Of a stretch of 64,000 nucleotides of DNA, positions 42,224 through 50,754 are shown piece by piece. Source of the DNA: Conexibacter sp. CPCC 206217 (GTDB taxonomy: Bacteria > Actinomycetota > Thermoleophilia > Solirubrobacterales > Solirubrobacteraceae); NCBI RefSeq assembly GCF_030646165.1, contig NZ_JAUTDO010000003.1, positions 186,001-250,000 on the forward strand, written 5' to 3'. Each line of letters starts with the position of its first letter. The stretch's first letter is position 1. Made by a program: the position numbers and the translations under genes. Under the pieces are notes generated by a model. That model did no database searches, was not told the DNA's origin, and saw only the letters and a list, made by a program, of their open reading frames with translations.

Positions 42224-43075
42224 TCAGCCGGCCTTGCGGTACAGCCGCGTCGTCAGCGGCACGAACACGAGCGTCAGGACCGCCGCCTCGCCCAGCACCA
42301 GCGCGATGTCGTCGAGCGCCGCGTCGTCCTGCATCAGCCCGCGCACCGCCGTCACGAGGTGCGTGACCGGGTTGATCTGGACGATCGTCTCCAGCACGCT
42401 CGGCAGCGTGTTGGGGTCGACGAAGATGTTGCTGAGGAAGACGAGCGGGAACAGCGCCATGAAGCCGGTGTTCATGACCGCGTTCGGCGCCCGCATCAGC
42501 AGCCCGACGGTCATGAAGACCCACGCGAGGCCGAAGGCGAACAGCAGCACCAGCAGGATCCCGAGCAGCACGCCGGGGACGCCGCCGTCTGGCCGGAAGC
42601 CGAGGATCAGCCCGACGACCACGACGACGCTGCCGGCGATCAGGTAGCGCGCGCTGTCGCCGATCACCGCGCCGACGAGCGGCGCCGGGCGCCACAGCGG
42701 AAGCGAGCGGAAGCGGTCGACGACGCCTCTGGTCATGTCGGTGTTCAACGCGACGCCGGAGTAGACGGTCGTGAAGAGGACGGACTGGACCATCAGACCA
42801 GGCAGGATGAACTGCAGGTACTCGCTGGTGGAGCCGGCGATCGCGCCGCCGAACATGAACGTGAACATGACGGTGAAGAGGACCGGCGTCAGCGTCGCGT
42901 CGATCAGCTGCTCCGGCACGTGACGGATCTTCAGCAGCCCGCGCCAGCCGAACGCGCGGCAGTGCGCGAACGCGCTCGCGCGCGGCGGCCGCGGGCCGGA
43001 TTGCAGCGCCTTGCGCAGCGCTTCGTGCTCGGCGGCCGTGCGGCCGTTGGTCTGGGTCGTGTCGAGCGTGCTCAT
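42224..43075 (-). CDS. ABC-2 type exporter permease (DrrB-like)
   Basis: A 283-residue ABC-2 permease with six membrane helices. ATG 43075 overlaps the TGA of the ATPase gene (ATGA). Signatures are [20 protein letters not shown], the ABC2 motif region [19 protein letters not shown], and [14 protein letters not shown] near the end. With the preceding ATPase it makes a daunorubicin-resistance-type exporter for a drug, lipid or natural product. The substrate is unknown. Confidence 0.92.
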   Translation of the reverse strand: MSTLDTTQTNGRTAAEHEALRKALQSGPRPPRASAFAHCRAFGWRGLLKIRHVPEQLIDATLTPVLFTVMFTFMFGGAIAGSTSEYLQFILPGLMVQSVLFTTVYSGVALNTDMTRGVVDRFRSLPLWRPAPLVGAVIGDSARYLIAGSVVVVVGLILGFRPDGGVPGVLLGILLVLLFAFGLAWVFMTVGLLMRAPNAVMNTGFMALFPLVFLSNIFVDPNTLPSVLETIVQINPVTHLVTAVRGLMQDDAALDDIALVLGEAAVLTLVFVPLTTRLYRKAG

Positions 43076-44121
43076 GCCGCCTGCTCCTGCTCGGTCGAGG
43101 TGGAGGTGGAGGTCGGTGTCGGTGTCTTCGGGTCCGGGCGCTCGTCGTCGCTGCCGTCGTCGTCGCCCTCCTCGCTCGCGGCGGTGTGGCCGGTGAGCGC
43201 GAGGAAGACCTCGTCGAGGCTCGGCTGCCCGAGCGAGAAGCCGGCGACCCCGAGCCCGCCGCCCGTCAGCTCGCCGATCGCCGCGGCGGCCGCCTGCGCG
43301 TCGCCGCACTGCACCGACAGCGCCGCCGGATCGGCCTCGAGATGGACGCTGCCCAGCCGCGCCGCCAGCGCGCGCTCGGCCTGCGGCCGCTGCGCGGGGT
43401 CGAGCAGCCGCACGTGCAGCGCGCCCGCGCCGACCGACGCCTTCAGCTGCGCCGGCGTGCCCTCCGCGATCACCTTGCCGCGGTCGATCACGGCGATCCC
43501 CTCGGCGAGCTGGTCGGCCTCCTCGAGGTACTGCGTGCAGAGCAGGATCGTCGTCCCCTCCGCGACCAGCAGCCGCACGATGTCCCAGACCTGGTTGCGC
43601 GAGCGCGGGTCGAGGCCGGTCGTCGGCTCGTCGAGGAACAGCAGCCGCGGCGTGACGACGATGCTGGCGGCGATGTCGAGCCGTCGCCGCATCCCGCCCG
43701 AGTAGTTCTTGACGAGCTTGCCGGCGGCCTCCTCCAGCCCGAACGCGTCGAGCAGGTCGTCGGCGCGCGCGTGCGACTGCGCGCGGCCGTAGCCGAGCAG
43801 GCGCGCCAGCAGGATGATGTTCTCGCGGCCGGTCAGCTCCTCGTCGACCGAGGCGAGCTGGCCGGTCAGGCTGACGGCGCTGCGGACGGCGTCGGCGTCG
43901 CGCACGACGTCGTGGCCGAACACGCGGGCGCTTCCGGCGTCGGGCGCGAGCAGCGTCGCGAGCATCCGGATCGTCGTCGTCTTGCCGGCCCCGTTGGGGC
44001 CGAGCACGCCGTAGACCGAGCCGGTCGGGACGGCGAGGTCGACGCCGTCGACGGCGCGCTTGTCGCCGAACTGCTTCACGAGTCCGCTCGCTTCGATCGC
44101 GAGACTGGAAGGCGGTGTCAT
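43072..44121 (-). CDS. ABC exporter ATP-binding protein (DrrA-like)
   Basis: A 349-residue ATPase of the DrrA subfamily. ATG 44121 has GAGGAG upstream. Walker A GPNGAGKT lies near residue 41, the signature motif YSGGM near 144, Walker B LLFLDEP with TTGLDPRSR, and [13 protein letters not shown] as the H-loop variant. The C-terminal domain 220-320 is the DrrA extension; the tail is an acidic and Thr/Ser/Pro repeat ([15 protein letters not shown]) that is unusual. It is coupled to the permease gene. Confidence 0.93.
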   Translation of the reverse strand: MTPPSSLAIEASGLVKQFGDKRAVDGVDLAVPTGSVYGVLGPNGAGKTTTIRMLATLLAPDAGSARVFGHDVVRDADAVRSAVSLTGQLASVDEELTGRENIILLARLLGYGRAQSHARADDLLDAFGLEEAAGKLVKNYSGGMRRRLDIAASIVVTPRLLFLDEPTTGLDPRSRNQVWDIVRLLVAEGTTILLCTQYLEEADQLAEGIAVIDRGKVIAEGTPAQLKASVGAGALHVRLLDPAQRPQAERALAARLGSVHLEADPAALSVQCGDAQAAAAAIGELTGGGLGVAGFSLGQPSLDEVFLALTGHTAASEEGDDDGSDDERPDPKTPTPTSTSTSTEQEQAA

Positions 44122-44195
44122 ACGGGCTCCTCGAATCGGTCTGTCTGTCGTCTGGACGGTCGATCTGTCCAGCTCTGCGTCAGGGGCCCGTGACG

Positions 44196-44226
44196 ATTGT
44201 CTGCCCTCAAGCAGGCTTGAAGTCAA
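44196..44226 (-). promoter_or_regulatory. Promoter with embedded palindrome for the ABC exporter
   Basis: On the minus strand TTGACT (44221-44226) and GACAAT (44196-44201) are separated by 19 bases. The spacer holds a perfect palindrome TCAAGC-AG-GCTTGA as read on the plus strand (44207-44220). This is a plausible repressor site over a sigma-A-like promoter, 75 bases before the ATG. Confidence 0.5.
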
Positions 44227-44325
44227 ACGTGAACTGGCGATCGACCTGTTCGAGGACAGAGACCGGCGCGGTGCGCGGAACTCATCGGTCGTCGTTGCGG
44301 AGCAGCACGTGCGACGCGCGAGCGC

Positions 44326-44790
44326 TCAGCCGACGGGCGGCGCGTGCGCAACCCAGGCGATCAACGCGTGGCGCGCGAAACGCCATGCGCCGGCGACGCG
44401 CCGGCCGGGCAGCTCGCCGTGCTCGGCGAGTTCCAGGACGTCGACCTCGCGGACGCCCAGGAGGGTCGCAGCGCCGGCGGGGGTGAGGATCGGGCGGTCG
44501 GGGCTGTCGAGCGCGGTGTCGGCGACGGCGTCGGGATCGGCCGTGCCCGCCTCGGTGACGTCATCACGCGGGGTGCGGACCGCGACGGCCCCTGCCAGCT
44601 CCCCGCGGCCGATCTCGGCGACCGCGCGCAGCGCTTCGAGACCGGCGGGCGAGTCGGGGTCCACATAGCGGTCGACGAGGCCGGCGACGAGGTCCTTCTT
44701 GCGCGCGTCGATCGCTGTGACGGCGCGGTCCAACCGTTCGCCCTGCTCGGCCGAGAGGCGCACGAACAACGGTGTCAGCTCTTCGCCCAT
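44326..44790 (-). CDS. Helix-turn-helix (excisionase-type) DNA-binding protein
   Basis: A 154-residue protein starting at ATG 44790. Residues 1-45 form a ribbon-helix or coiled helix (LFVRLSAEQGERLDRAVTAI). A variable acidic linker leads to a C-terminal MerR/excisionase-type domain at about 100-150: LTPAGAATLLGVREVDVLEL and GELPGRRVAGAWRFARHALI. Such domains bind DNA in regulators and in phage excisionases. There are no integrase or phage genes nearby. It is divergent from def over an operator-like region, so autoregulation is likely (inference). Confidence 0.8.
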   Translation of the reverse strand: MGEELTPLFVRLSAEQGERLDRAVTAIDARKKDLVAGLVDRYVDPDSPAGLEALRAVAEIGRGELAGAVAVRTPRDDVTEAGTADPDAVADTALDSPDRPILTPAGAATLLGVREVDVLELAEHGELPGRRVAGAWRFARHALIAWVAHAPPVG

Positions 44791-44793
44791 GGA

Positions 44794-44832
44794 GGATATC
44801 TTAGCGCGCTATCGGATATCGCATTAGCTATC
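44794..44832. promoter_or_regulatory. AT-rich divergent operator region
   Basis: The 51-base gap between the HTH gene and def contains GGATATC at 44794-44800 and again at 44814-44820. A perfect palindrome TAGCGCGCTA lies at 44802-44811, and an inverted repeat GGATA (44814-44818) to TATCC (44828-44832) follows. It is much more AT-rich than its surroundings. It likely binds the adjacent HTH protein. Confidence 0.5.
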
Positions 44833-44841
44833 CTGTTGCCG

Positions 44842-45345
44842 ATGTCGCGAGAGCAGCTGCGCCAGTGGGGCGATCCGATCCTGCGGATGAAGACGGTCGA
44901 GGTGACGGTGTTCGACGGTGCCCTGCGGCGCCTGGTCGAGCGGATGAGCGCGCTGATGGAGGGCGCGGCGGGCGCTGGCCTCGCGGCGCCGCAGGCCGGC
45001 AGCGCGCAGCGGCTGTTCGTCTACCGGCTGAGCGAGGAGGCGCCGGTCGAGGTGCTCGTCAACCCGTGTCTGACGTGGGCGTCGGACGAGCGCCTGCTCG
45101 GGCCGGAGGGCTGCCTCAGCATCCCGCGCGTGGCGGTGGAGGTGGAGCGCGCGGCGGCGGTCACCGTCGTCGGCTGCGACGCGCGCGGCGTCGAACGGAC
45201 GGTCACCGCCGAGGGTCCGGGCGCGGTCGTGCTGCAGCACGAGCTGGATCACCTCGACGGCATTCTGATGCTCGACCGCGCCGCACCCGCGGAGCGCCGC
45301 CGCGCGATCCGCGAGCTGCGCGATCAGGCGTTCGCGACGCGATAG
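44842..45345 (+). CDS. def: Peptide deformylase
   Basis: A 167-residue iron or zinc enzyme that removes the formyl group from new polypeptides. All three motifs are present: GAGLAAPQ at 44-51, EGCLS at 89-93 with metal ligand C91, and HELDH at 133-137. ATG 44842 gives MSREQLRQWGDPILR, the usual beginning. The first motif has an Ala in GLAAPQ as in most bacteria. It overlaps the convergent RibD-like gene by 22 bases. Confidence 0.94.
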   Translation: MSREQLRQWGDPILRMKTVEVTVFDGALRRLVERMSALMEGAAGAGLAAPQAGSAQRLFVYRLSEEAPVEVLVNPCLTWASDERLLGPEGCLSIPRVAVEVERAAAVTVVGCDARGVERTVTAEGPGAVVLQHELDHLDGILMLDRAAPAERRRAIRELRDQAFATR

Positions 45346-45893
45346 CTCAGGTACGTCACGCCCATCCCGAATCTGCGCGTCTCGATCGGCTCCAGCGGCA
45401 GGCGCCGGTCGAGCGGCGGCAGGAACGGCGTGCCGGCGCCGAGCACGATCGGGTAGACGTACAGGCGCAGTTCGTCGACGAGGCCGGCGCGCAGCAGCGA
45501 GCCGCCGAGCGCCGCGCCGCCGGTGTGCAGCTCACCGTCGCCGTCGCGCTTGAGCCGCGCGACCTCCTCCGCAGCGTCGCCGCGGACCAGCCGCGCGTTG
45601 CCCTCGACCCGCTCCAGCGTGCGCGAGAAGACGACCTTCGGGGTCGCCCGCCAGATGCGCGCGAAGTCGACCACCTCCGGGCTCGCGCCCGGCTCCTCGT
45701 CCGCCGTCGGCCAGTAGCCGCTCATCAGCTCCCACAGTCTGCGCCCGTACAGCTCGCCGGCCGCGGATCGCGACTGGTCGTTGAGGAAGCCGTGCAGCTC
45801 TGCGTCGGGCATCGTCCAGTCGATCGCCGCGCCCGGCGCCTCCACGAAGCCGTCGAGGGAGACCTGCATGCCGTAGATCACGTGTGCGCTCAT
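45324..45893 (-). CDS. RibD C-terminal / dihydrofolate-reductase-like protein
   Basis: A 189-residue protein of the RibD C-terminal family, which adopts a DHFR-like fold and often binds NADPH. ATG 45893. Landmarks are YGMQVSLDGFVEAP at the N-terminus, VVFSRTLERVEGNARLV in the middle, HTGGAALGGSLLRAGLVDEL as the nucleotide-binding loop and PIVLGAGTPFL at the end. Stand-alone members are reductases of unknown substrate, distinct from riboflavin RibD. Length is normal. Confidence 0.88.
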   Translation of the reverse strand: MSAHVIYGMQVSLDGFVEAPGAAIDWTMPDAELHGFLNDQSRSAAGELYGRRLWELMSGYWPTADEEPGASPEVVDFARIWRATPKVVFSRTLERVEGNARLVRGDAAEEVARLKRDGDGELHTGGAALGGSLLRAGLVDELRLYVYPIVLGAGTPFLPPLDRRLPLEPIETRRFGMGVTYLSYRVANA

Positions 45894-45930
45894 GGTGGTG
45901 AGGACTGTGTCACGCGACCGGACTCATCGG

Positions 45931-46851
45931 TCACGGCAGCAGCACGATCTTCCCGCGCGTGTGGCGCTTGGCCAGGTCGCGGTAGGCGTCGCGCACCTCG
46001 TCGAGCGGGTACGTGCGCGCGATCGGGATCTCCAGCGCGCCGTCGGCCACCAGGCCGGCCAGCTCCGCCAGCACGACGGCGCTGACGATCGAGCTGCCGC
46101 CCGTCGCCTGCGCGCCGACGCGCTCCGCGGCGCCCCAGTCGATCACCGTCGCGATCCGCTGCGGTGCGACGCCGAGCGCGACCGCGAGGTCGACGTAGCC
46201 GTCGCCGAACGTGTCGATGAAGGCGTCGACGCCGCCGTCGCCCGCCGCGGCGCGGATCCGCTCCGCTTGGCCCTCGCCATAGGCGACGGGCACGATGTCG
46301 CGCGAGCGCAGCCAATCGTGGTTCGCTGCGCCCACGAGGCCGATCACGGTCGCGCCGGCATGGCGCGCGAGCTGCGCGGCGGTGCCGCCGACGCCGCCCG
46401 CGGCGGCCGACACGACGACCGTCTCACCGGCCTGCGGGGCGACCGCTCTGACCGCCGCATAGCCCGCGCACGGCGCGACGAAGAGCGACCCGGCGACCTC
46501 CCACGAGACCGCCTCGGGCTTGGTGCTCAGCTGCTCGACCGGGACGCTCACCAGCTCGGCGTGGCTGGAGCGCTCGTCGCTCCAGCCCAGCACCGGATCG
46601 CCGACGGCGAACGTCGCGACGCCGTCGCCGAGCGCCTCGACGGTGCCGCTGAAGTCGCTGCCCTCACCGGACGGGAACGTGGACGGCCAGCGCTGGGCGA
46701 GCGCCCCCTCGCGGATCGCGGCCTCGCCGGGGTTGATCGCCGCTGCCTTCACGCGCACGAGGACCCGGCCGGCCGCGGGCACCGGGTCGTCGACCTCACG
46801 CACCTCGAGGACGTCGACGCCGCCGTACTCGTCGAATCGAACTGCCTTCAT
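45931..46851 (-). CDS. NADP-dependent quinone-oxidoreductase-like MDR protein
   Basis: A 306-residue zinc-free medium-chain reductase. ATG 46851 has AAGGAG eight bases upstream. MKAVRFDEYGGVDVLEVREV is the usual N-terminus; AAAINPGEAAIREG, SGEGSDFSGTVEALG and VVVSAAAGGVGGTAAQLARH identify the quinone oxidoreductase branch. It probably reduces quinones or enones with NADPH. It is separated from the neighbouring genes by 37 and 88 bases and seems monocistronic. Confidence 0.9.
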   Translation of the reverse strand: MKAVRFDEYGGVDVLEVREVDDPVPAAGRVLVRVKAAAINPGEAAIREGALAQRWPSTFPSGEGSDFSGTVEALGDGVATFAVGDPVLGWSDERSSHAELVSVPVEQLSTKPEAVSWEVAGSLFVAPCAGYAAVRAVAPQAGETVVVSAAAGGVGGTAAQLARHAGATVIGLVGAANHDWLRSRDIVPVAYGEGQAERIRAAAGDGGVDAFIDTFGDGYVDLAVALGVAPQRIATVIDWGAAERVGAQATGGSSIVSAVVLAELAGLVADGALEIPIARTYPLDEVRDAYRDLAKRHTRGKIVLLP

Positions 46852-46939
46852 CGTCGTGCTCCTTCGCGGACGGGGTGATTGTCCTTGATGGTGCACGCAA
46901 CGAGTCGAGCACGAACGTGAGGTTCGCCGCAGGTGCGGC

Positions 46940-47515
46940 TCAGTCGCAGATCGAGACGCCCGGGATCGCGAGCGTGGCGAGCGGTCTTCTGGCGCTCGCT
47001 CTGCCGTTCGCGAACCCGCCGACGACGCGCTTGCCGCCTCTCCTCACCGTCACGAGCGTGCCGGCGAAGGTGTCGAAGAACTGCGCTCTGGCGGAGAAGC
47101 CGGCGTCTTTGTAGCGGTTGACCATCCCGGTCGCGGTCGTCTGCCCGGCGACGACGCCGGTCGCGGTCCGCACGCCTCTGCGGAACGAGATGTTCGTCAG
47201 CTTTCTCGTGGAGCCGTCGAACGTCGCTATGCCGACCAGGCCGGCGGGTGCTCTCGGGCCTCTGAACTGGAATACGAACGGCAGCGGATCGCCGGCCAGC
47301 TCGCAGCCTCTGCCTCTGTTCGCCAGCCACCCGGTTCTGAGCGCCGCGGCACTCGTCATCCCGAGTCTGAGCGGGCCGATGCCGTCGAGGCGCAGCGTCG
47401 GCAGCGCGGCGGCGCGGGCTTGTGGACTGGGTGCGTCGGCCGATGCGCCGACGACGGGTGCGACGACGGCGGTGGCGAAGGCGGCCGCGGCGAGGAGCGA
47501 AAGACACCTGATCAT
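46940..47515 (-). CDS. Secreted protein, unknown
   Basis: A 191-residue exported protein. ATG 47515 (MIRCLSLLAAAAFATAVVAP) starts a clear signal sequence; a TTG at 47524 would add three residues. The mature part has LRLDGIGPLRLGMTSAAALR, a pattern seen in many small secreted actinobacterial proteins that I cannot assign, plus two cysteines (GRGCELAG and the final SICD) likely to form a disulphide. Nearly every arginine in the mature part is AGA. It lies 32 bases downstream of the cox operon end on the same strand and could be its last gene or separate. Confidence 0.7.
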   Translation of the reverse strand: MIRCLSLLAAAAFATAVVAPVVGASADAPSPQARAAALPTLRLDGIGPLRLGMTSAAALRTGWLANRGRGCELAGDPLPFVFQFRGPRAPAGLVGIATFDGSTRKLTNISFRRGVRTATGVVAGQTTATGMVNRYKDAGFSARAQFFDTFAGTLVTVRRGGKRVVGGFANGRASARRPLATLAIPGVSICD

Positions 47516-47547
47516 GGTGCGCAACGTACCAGTGCGCGGAGAGGCTG

Positions 47548-47787
47548 TCAGCTGCGTGTGCGAGCGGTGGCGCGTGGGCGCCCGCGGCGCGGCAGGCGCG
47601 CCGTGACGTGGGCGGTCGTGCGGCGCAGCGCTCGCGCCGCGCGGACGGTCGCGCCGCGCAACGGCCGCGCGGCGTGGACGGTCGCGCCGCGCAGCGCGAC
47701 GCCGATCCCGAGCAGCCCGGCCGGGGCGAGCGCCAGCAGCGTCTCCTCGACCGGGATCCCGGCGATGTGGGCGAAGACCACGCTCAT
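47548..47787 (-). CDS. Small membrane protein at the end of the cox operon
   Basis: A 79-residue protein whose ATG 47787 overlaps the coxG stop (ATGA). Residues 1-32 are hydrophobic (VEETLLALAPAGLLGIGVAL), and the rest is a basic Arg/Ala/Thr-rich tail with repeated RGATV(H/R)AARPLR units. It may be a small partner of the membrane-anchored CoxG. I know no family for it. Coupling to coxG and coding character are the only support, so the assignment is moderate. Confidence 0.5.
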   Translation of the reverse strand: MSVVFAHIAGIPVEETLLALAPAGLLGIGVALRGATVHAARPLRGATVRAARALRRTTAHVTARLPRRGRPRATARTRS

Positions 47788-48596
47788 TCTTTGCGCCTTC
47801 CGAGCAGGAACCCGACCGCTCCCGCCGCGAGCGCGAGCCCGGCCGTCGTGGTCAGCAGGACGCGCGGATCGCTCAAGCGTCCGGCGATGACGCCGGCCGC
47901 GATCTTGCCGACGGGGAGGGAGGAGTCGGCTTGCGGGGCGGGGGTGGAGCGGTTTGCGGTGGGCTTGGGGGCGGATCGGGGAGCGTCGCTCGTGACGGTT
48001 GCCGTTGCGTCGCCGGCCGCGGTCGCACCGGCGTTCGACGGCGTGGCCGGGGCAGAGCCGCGCGCGTCGGCGGACGACGAAGCGGACCCGGTCGCCGCGG
48101 CGGGGGTCGGTACGGCGGCAGCCGCCGCCTGCTCCTCCTGTCCGCCGCCCTCCAGCATCGCCGCGAGGTTGCCGGCGAACGTCTCGACGAGGCGGGCGGA
48201 GACGTCGGCGATCACGCCCTGGCCCATCGCGGCGACCTTGCCGCTCATCTGGACCTCCGTCTCCATCGTCGCGCGGGTGCCGCCGTCGGCACCGTCGCCG
48301 TCGAGCGCCATCCGCACGTGCGCGTCGGCCGTGCCCTGGCCGCGCGCTTCCTTCGCCTTCACGCGCATCGTCGCGCGGTGGGCGTCGTCGTCGCGCTCGA
48401 CGATCTGGACCTCGCCTCTGTATCTCATCGAGACCGGCCCGACCTTGACTCTGATCGCGACTCTGTATCTGTCCTCGCTCTCTCGTTCGAGCACCTCGGC
48501 GCCGGGCATGCAGGGTGCGACCCGCTCGACGTCGAGCAGCGTCGCCCACACCTCCTCGATCGGCGCCTGCACGACGAAGCCGTTGTCGAATCTCAT
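47784..48596 (-). CDS. coxG: CoxG-like SRPBCC protein with C-terminal membrane anchor
   Basis: A 270-residue carbon-monoxide-dehydrogenase accessory protein. ATG 48596 overlaps the coxE stop. Residues 1-145 form the SRPBCC/CoxG domain: FVVQAPIEEVWATLLDVERV, PCMPGAEVLE and AMGQGVIADVSARLVETFAG. An Ala/Thr/Ser-rich linker leads to a terminal helix TAGLALAAGAVGFLLG ending RRKE, so the protein is probably tethered to the inner face of the membrane. In Oligotropha CoxG is thought to recruit CO dehydrogenase to the membrane. AGA appears in the CoxG domain. Confidence 0.88.
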   Translation of the reverse strand: MRFDNGFVVQAPIEEVWATLLDVERVAPCMPGAEVLERESEDRYRVAIRVKVGPVSMRYRGEVQIVERDDDAHRATMRVKAKEARGQGTADAHVRMALDGDGADGGTRATMETEVQMSGKVAAMGQGVIADVSARLVETFAGNLAAMLEGGGQEEQAAAAAVPTPAAATGSASSSADARGSAPATPSNAGATAAGDATATVTSDAPRSAPKPTANRSTPAPQADSSLPVGKIAAGVIAGRLSDPRVLLTTTAGLALAAGAVGFLLGRRKE

Positions 48597-49837
48597 AACT
48601 CCACCTTCTTGGTCATTGTCATGGCGGGTGCTGGGCCCGCGATCGCCGCCGCCACCTCGTCGAGCGCGCGCAGGCTGTGGCCGCTCACGAACGCGTCGCA
48701 GAACGGCAGCGCCGCGGCCATCCCGCCGGCGAGCGGAGCGAAATCGCGGCCGGCCTTGCGCGGGTTGACCCAGACGATCCGGTGCGCGAGCCGCCGCAGC
48801 CGCTCCAGCTCGCGCGCGACGAGCGCCGGATCCCCGCGCTCCCAGCCGTCGGAGACGATCACGACGACCGCGCCGCGCGCCATGCCGCGGCGGCCGTGCT
48901 CGTCGTTGAACTGCCGCAGCGCCGCGCCGATGCGCGTCCCGCCGGACCAGTCCTGCGCCGCCGCGGCCGCGCGCTCGAACGCCAGCTCGGGCTGGCGTGC
49001 GCGCAGGGCGCGCGTGAGCCGCGTCAGGCGCGTGGCGAAGACGAACGCCTCGGCGTCGGCGCCGACGGCGGCGGCGTGCAGGAACTGCAGGAAGGCGCGC
49101 GAGTACGGCTCCATCGAGCCCGACACGTCGCACAGCACGACGAGCCGACGCGGGCGCAGCTCGCGTCTGCGCATCACGCGCACGGCGGGATCGCCGCCGG
49201 TGCGGACGCTCGTGCGCAACGTCGCGCGCACGTCGAGCCGGCTGCCGTGACGGTCGCGGCGGGCACGGCGCGAGCGGCGCAGCGGCGGCGCCAGCGACAG
49301 CGTCCGCATCAGCTTCGCGAGCGCTTGCAGCTCGTCCGCGTCCAGCTCCGCGAAGCTGCGCTGCGCGAGCCGCTCGGCGTCGCTGGCGGCGGTCACGTGG
49401 ATGTCGCGCTCCTGCTCGTGCGCTCGGTTGTCGCGCTCGCGCAGGCCGTCGCTGCCGGGCGCGCGCTGGGGCGCGGGCGGCGTCGGCTGCTGGGCGCCGC
49501 CGTGCGTTGCGGCCGGCGCGGCGGGGCGGGGGCCGGCGGCGCTGCCCGGCCGCGGCGCGGCGTTGGGATCGCCGCGCTGCGCCGCCGCCGGATCGGCGAT
49601 CCCGTCGAAGACCGTGCTGAAGACGCCGTCGAACGCGGCCACCTGCTCGCGCGCGGAGACGAAGACGGTGCGCGCGATCCAGTACAGCTGGTCGCGCGTC
49701 TGCGGCGTCGCGAGCGCGACCGCCCGCGCGAACCGCACGCTGCGATCCGGCGACCCGCGCAGCCCCGCATCGCGCAGCGCCCGCCCGAGCGCGGCGGCGA
49801 AGGCGGGGAGGTCGAGCTGCTCGGGGGTGCCCGTCAC
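48593..49837 (-). CDS. coxE: CoxE-like VWA protein
   Basis: A 414-residue cytoplasmic protein. GTG 49837 overlaps the stop of the ATPase gene. The N-terminal helical region (PAFAAALGRALRDAGL, QLYWIARTVFVSAREQ) is followed by a disordered Pro/Ala linker, then the VWA domain: LCDVSGSM supplies DxSxS, GGTRIG the Thr and IVSDGWERGD the Asp of the metal site. ELDADELQALAKLMRTL precedes it. CoxE works with CoxD to build the copper-molybdenum centre of CO dehydrogenase. The VWA site is intact. Confidence 0.9.
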   Translation of the reverse strand: MTGTPEQLDLPAFAAALGRALRDAGLRGSPDRSVRFARAVALATPQTRDQLYWIARTVFVSAREQVAAFDGVFSTVFDGIADPAAAQRGDPNAAPRPGSAAGPRPAAPAATHGGAQQPTPPAPQRAPGSDGLRERDNRAHEQERDIHVTAASDAERLAQRSFAELDADELQALAKLMRTLSLAPPLRRSRRARRDRHGSRLDVRATLRTSVRTGGDPAVRVMRRRELRPRRLVVLCDVSGSMEPYSRAFLQFLHAAAVGADAEAFVFATRLTRLTRALRARQPELAFERAAAAAQDWSGGTRIGAALRQFNDEHGRRGMARGAVVVIVSDGWERGDPALVARELERLRRLAHRIVWVNPRKAGRDFAPLAGGMAAALPFCDAFVSGHSLRALDEVAAAIAGPAPAMTMTKKVEL

Positions 49838-50754
49838 GCGTCCCCCACCAGCCACGCGAGCCCGCGCTCGCGCACGAGCTGTTCGTCCTCGCGGAACTTC
49901 AGCACCGCGCCGAGCGTGCGCGCGGCGCCCGGAGCGTCGAGGCGCTCGACGCCGAGCAGGCGCAGCGCGCTGACCCAGTCGATCGCCTCCGCGACGCCCG
50001 GGGGCTTCTGCAGCTCGGCGGCGCGCAGGCGAGCGACGGCCGCAGTGACGTCGATCGCCAGGCACTGCGCCGCGTCGGGCACGCGGCGCCGGACGATCTC
50101 GATCTCGCGCGCGGGGTCCGGGTAGTCGATCCAGTGGTAGAGGCAGCGGCGCTTGAGCGCATCGTGCAGATCGCGCGTGCGATTGGACGTGAGGATCACC
50201 GCGGGCGGGTGGGTCGCGCGGACGGTCCCCAGCTCGGGGATCGTGATGCTCGCCTCCGCCAGCAGCTCCAGCAGGAACGCCTCGAAGTCGTCGTCGGCGC
50301 GGTCCAGCTCGTCGATCAGCAGCACCGCCGGCAGCGGTCCGGGATGCTCGATCGCCTGCAGCAGCGGGCGGCGCACGAGGTACTCGTCGGAGAACAGGTC
50401 GGCCTCGCCGAGCGACGCGTCGCCGCTCGCCTCGGCGAGCCGGATCCGCAGCAGCTGGCGCGGATAGCTCCACTCGTACAGCGCCTCCGCGGCGTCGATC
50501 CCCTCGTAGCACTGCAGGCGGATCAGCGGCGTGCCGAGCACCTCCGCGAGCGCCTTCGCGGCCTCCGTCTTGCCGACCCCGGCCTCGCCCTCCAGCAGCA
50601 GCGGCTGCGGCAGCGCGAGCCCGAGGTAGAGCGCGGTCGCGAGCCCGTCGTCGGCCAGGTAGTCGATCTCCTGCAGCCGCTGCGCGAGCGTCTCGACGTC
50701 CGGCACTGCCGCACGCACCGCGGCCTCGGCGCCGGGGCGGGCGGGGCGGTTCAC
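49834..50754 (-). CDS. coxD: CoxD-like AAA+ ATPase (MoxR family)
   Basis: A 306-residue AAA+ ATPase. GTG 50754 overlaps the upstream stop (GTGA). Walker A GEAGVGKT is at 56-63, Walker B VLLIDE at 144-149 and sensor 1 ILTSN follows; RRCLYHWIDYPDP is the arginine-finger segment. CoxD in Oligotropha carboxidovorans is needed to add sulphur and copper to the molybdenum site of CO dehydrogenase. It is distinct in sequence from the MoxR at 22647. Confidence 0.92.
   Translation of the reverse strand: MNRPARPGAEAAVRAAVPDVETLAQRLQEIDYLADDGLATALYLGLALPQPLLLEGEAGVGKTEAAKALAEVLGTPLIRLQCYEGIDAAEALYEWSYPRQLLRIRLAEASGDASLGEADLFSDEYLVRRPLLQAIEHPGPLPAVLLIDELDRADDDFEAFLLELLAEASITIPELGTVRATHPPAVILTSNRTRDLHDALKRRCLYHWIDYPDPAREIEIVRRRVPDAAQCLAIDVTAAVARLRAAELQKPPGVAEAIDWVSALRLLGVERLDAPGAARTLGAVLKFREDEQLVRERGLAWLVGDA

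Noticed and set aside
43093..43140. Imperfect GAGGT/GGTGT repeat as a regulatory element
   Set aside because: It lies inside the DrrA-like gene and encodes its Thr/Ser/Pro tail.
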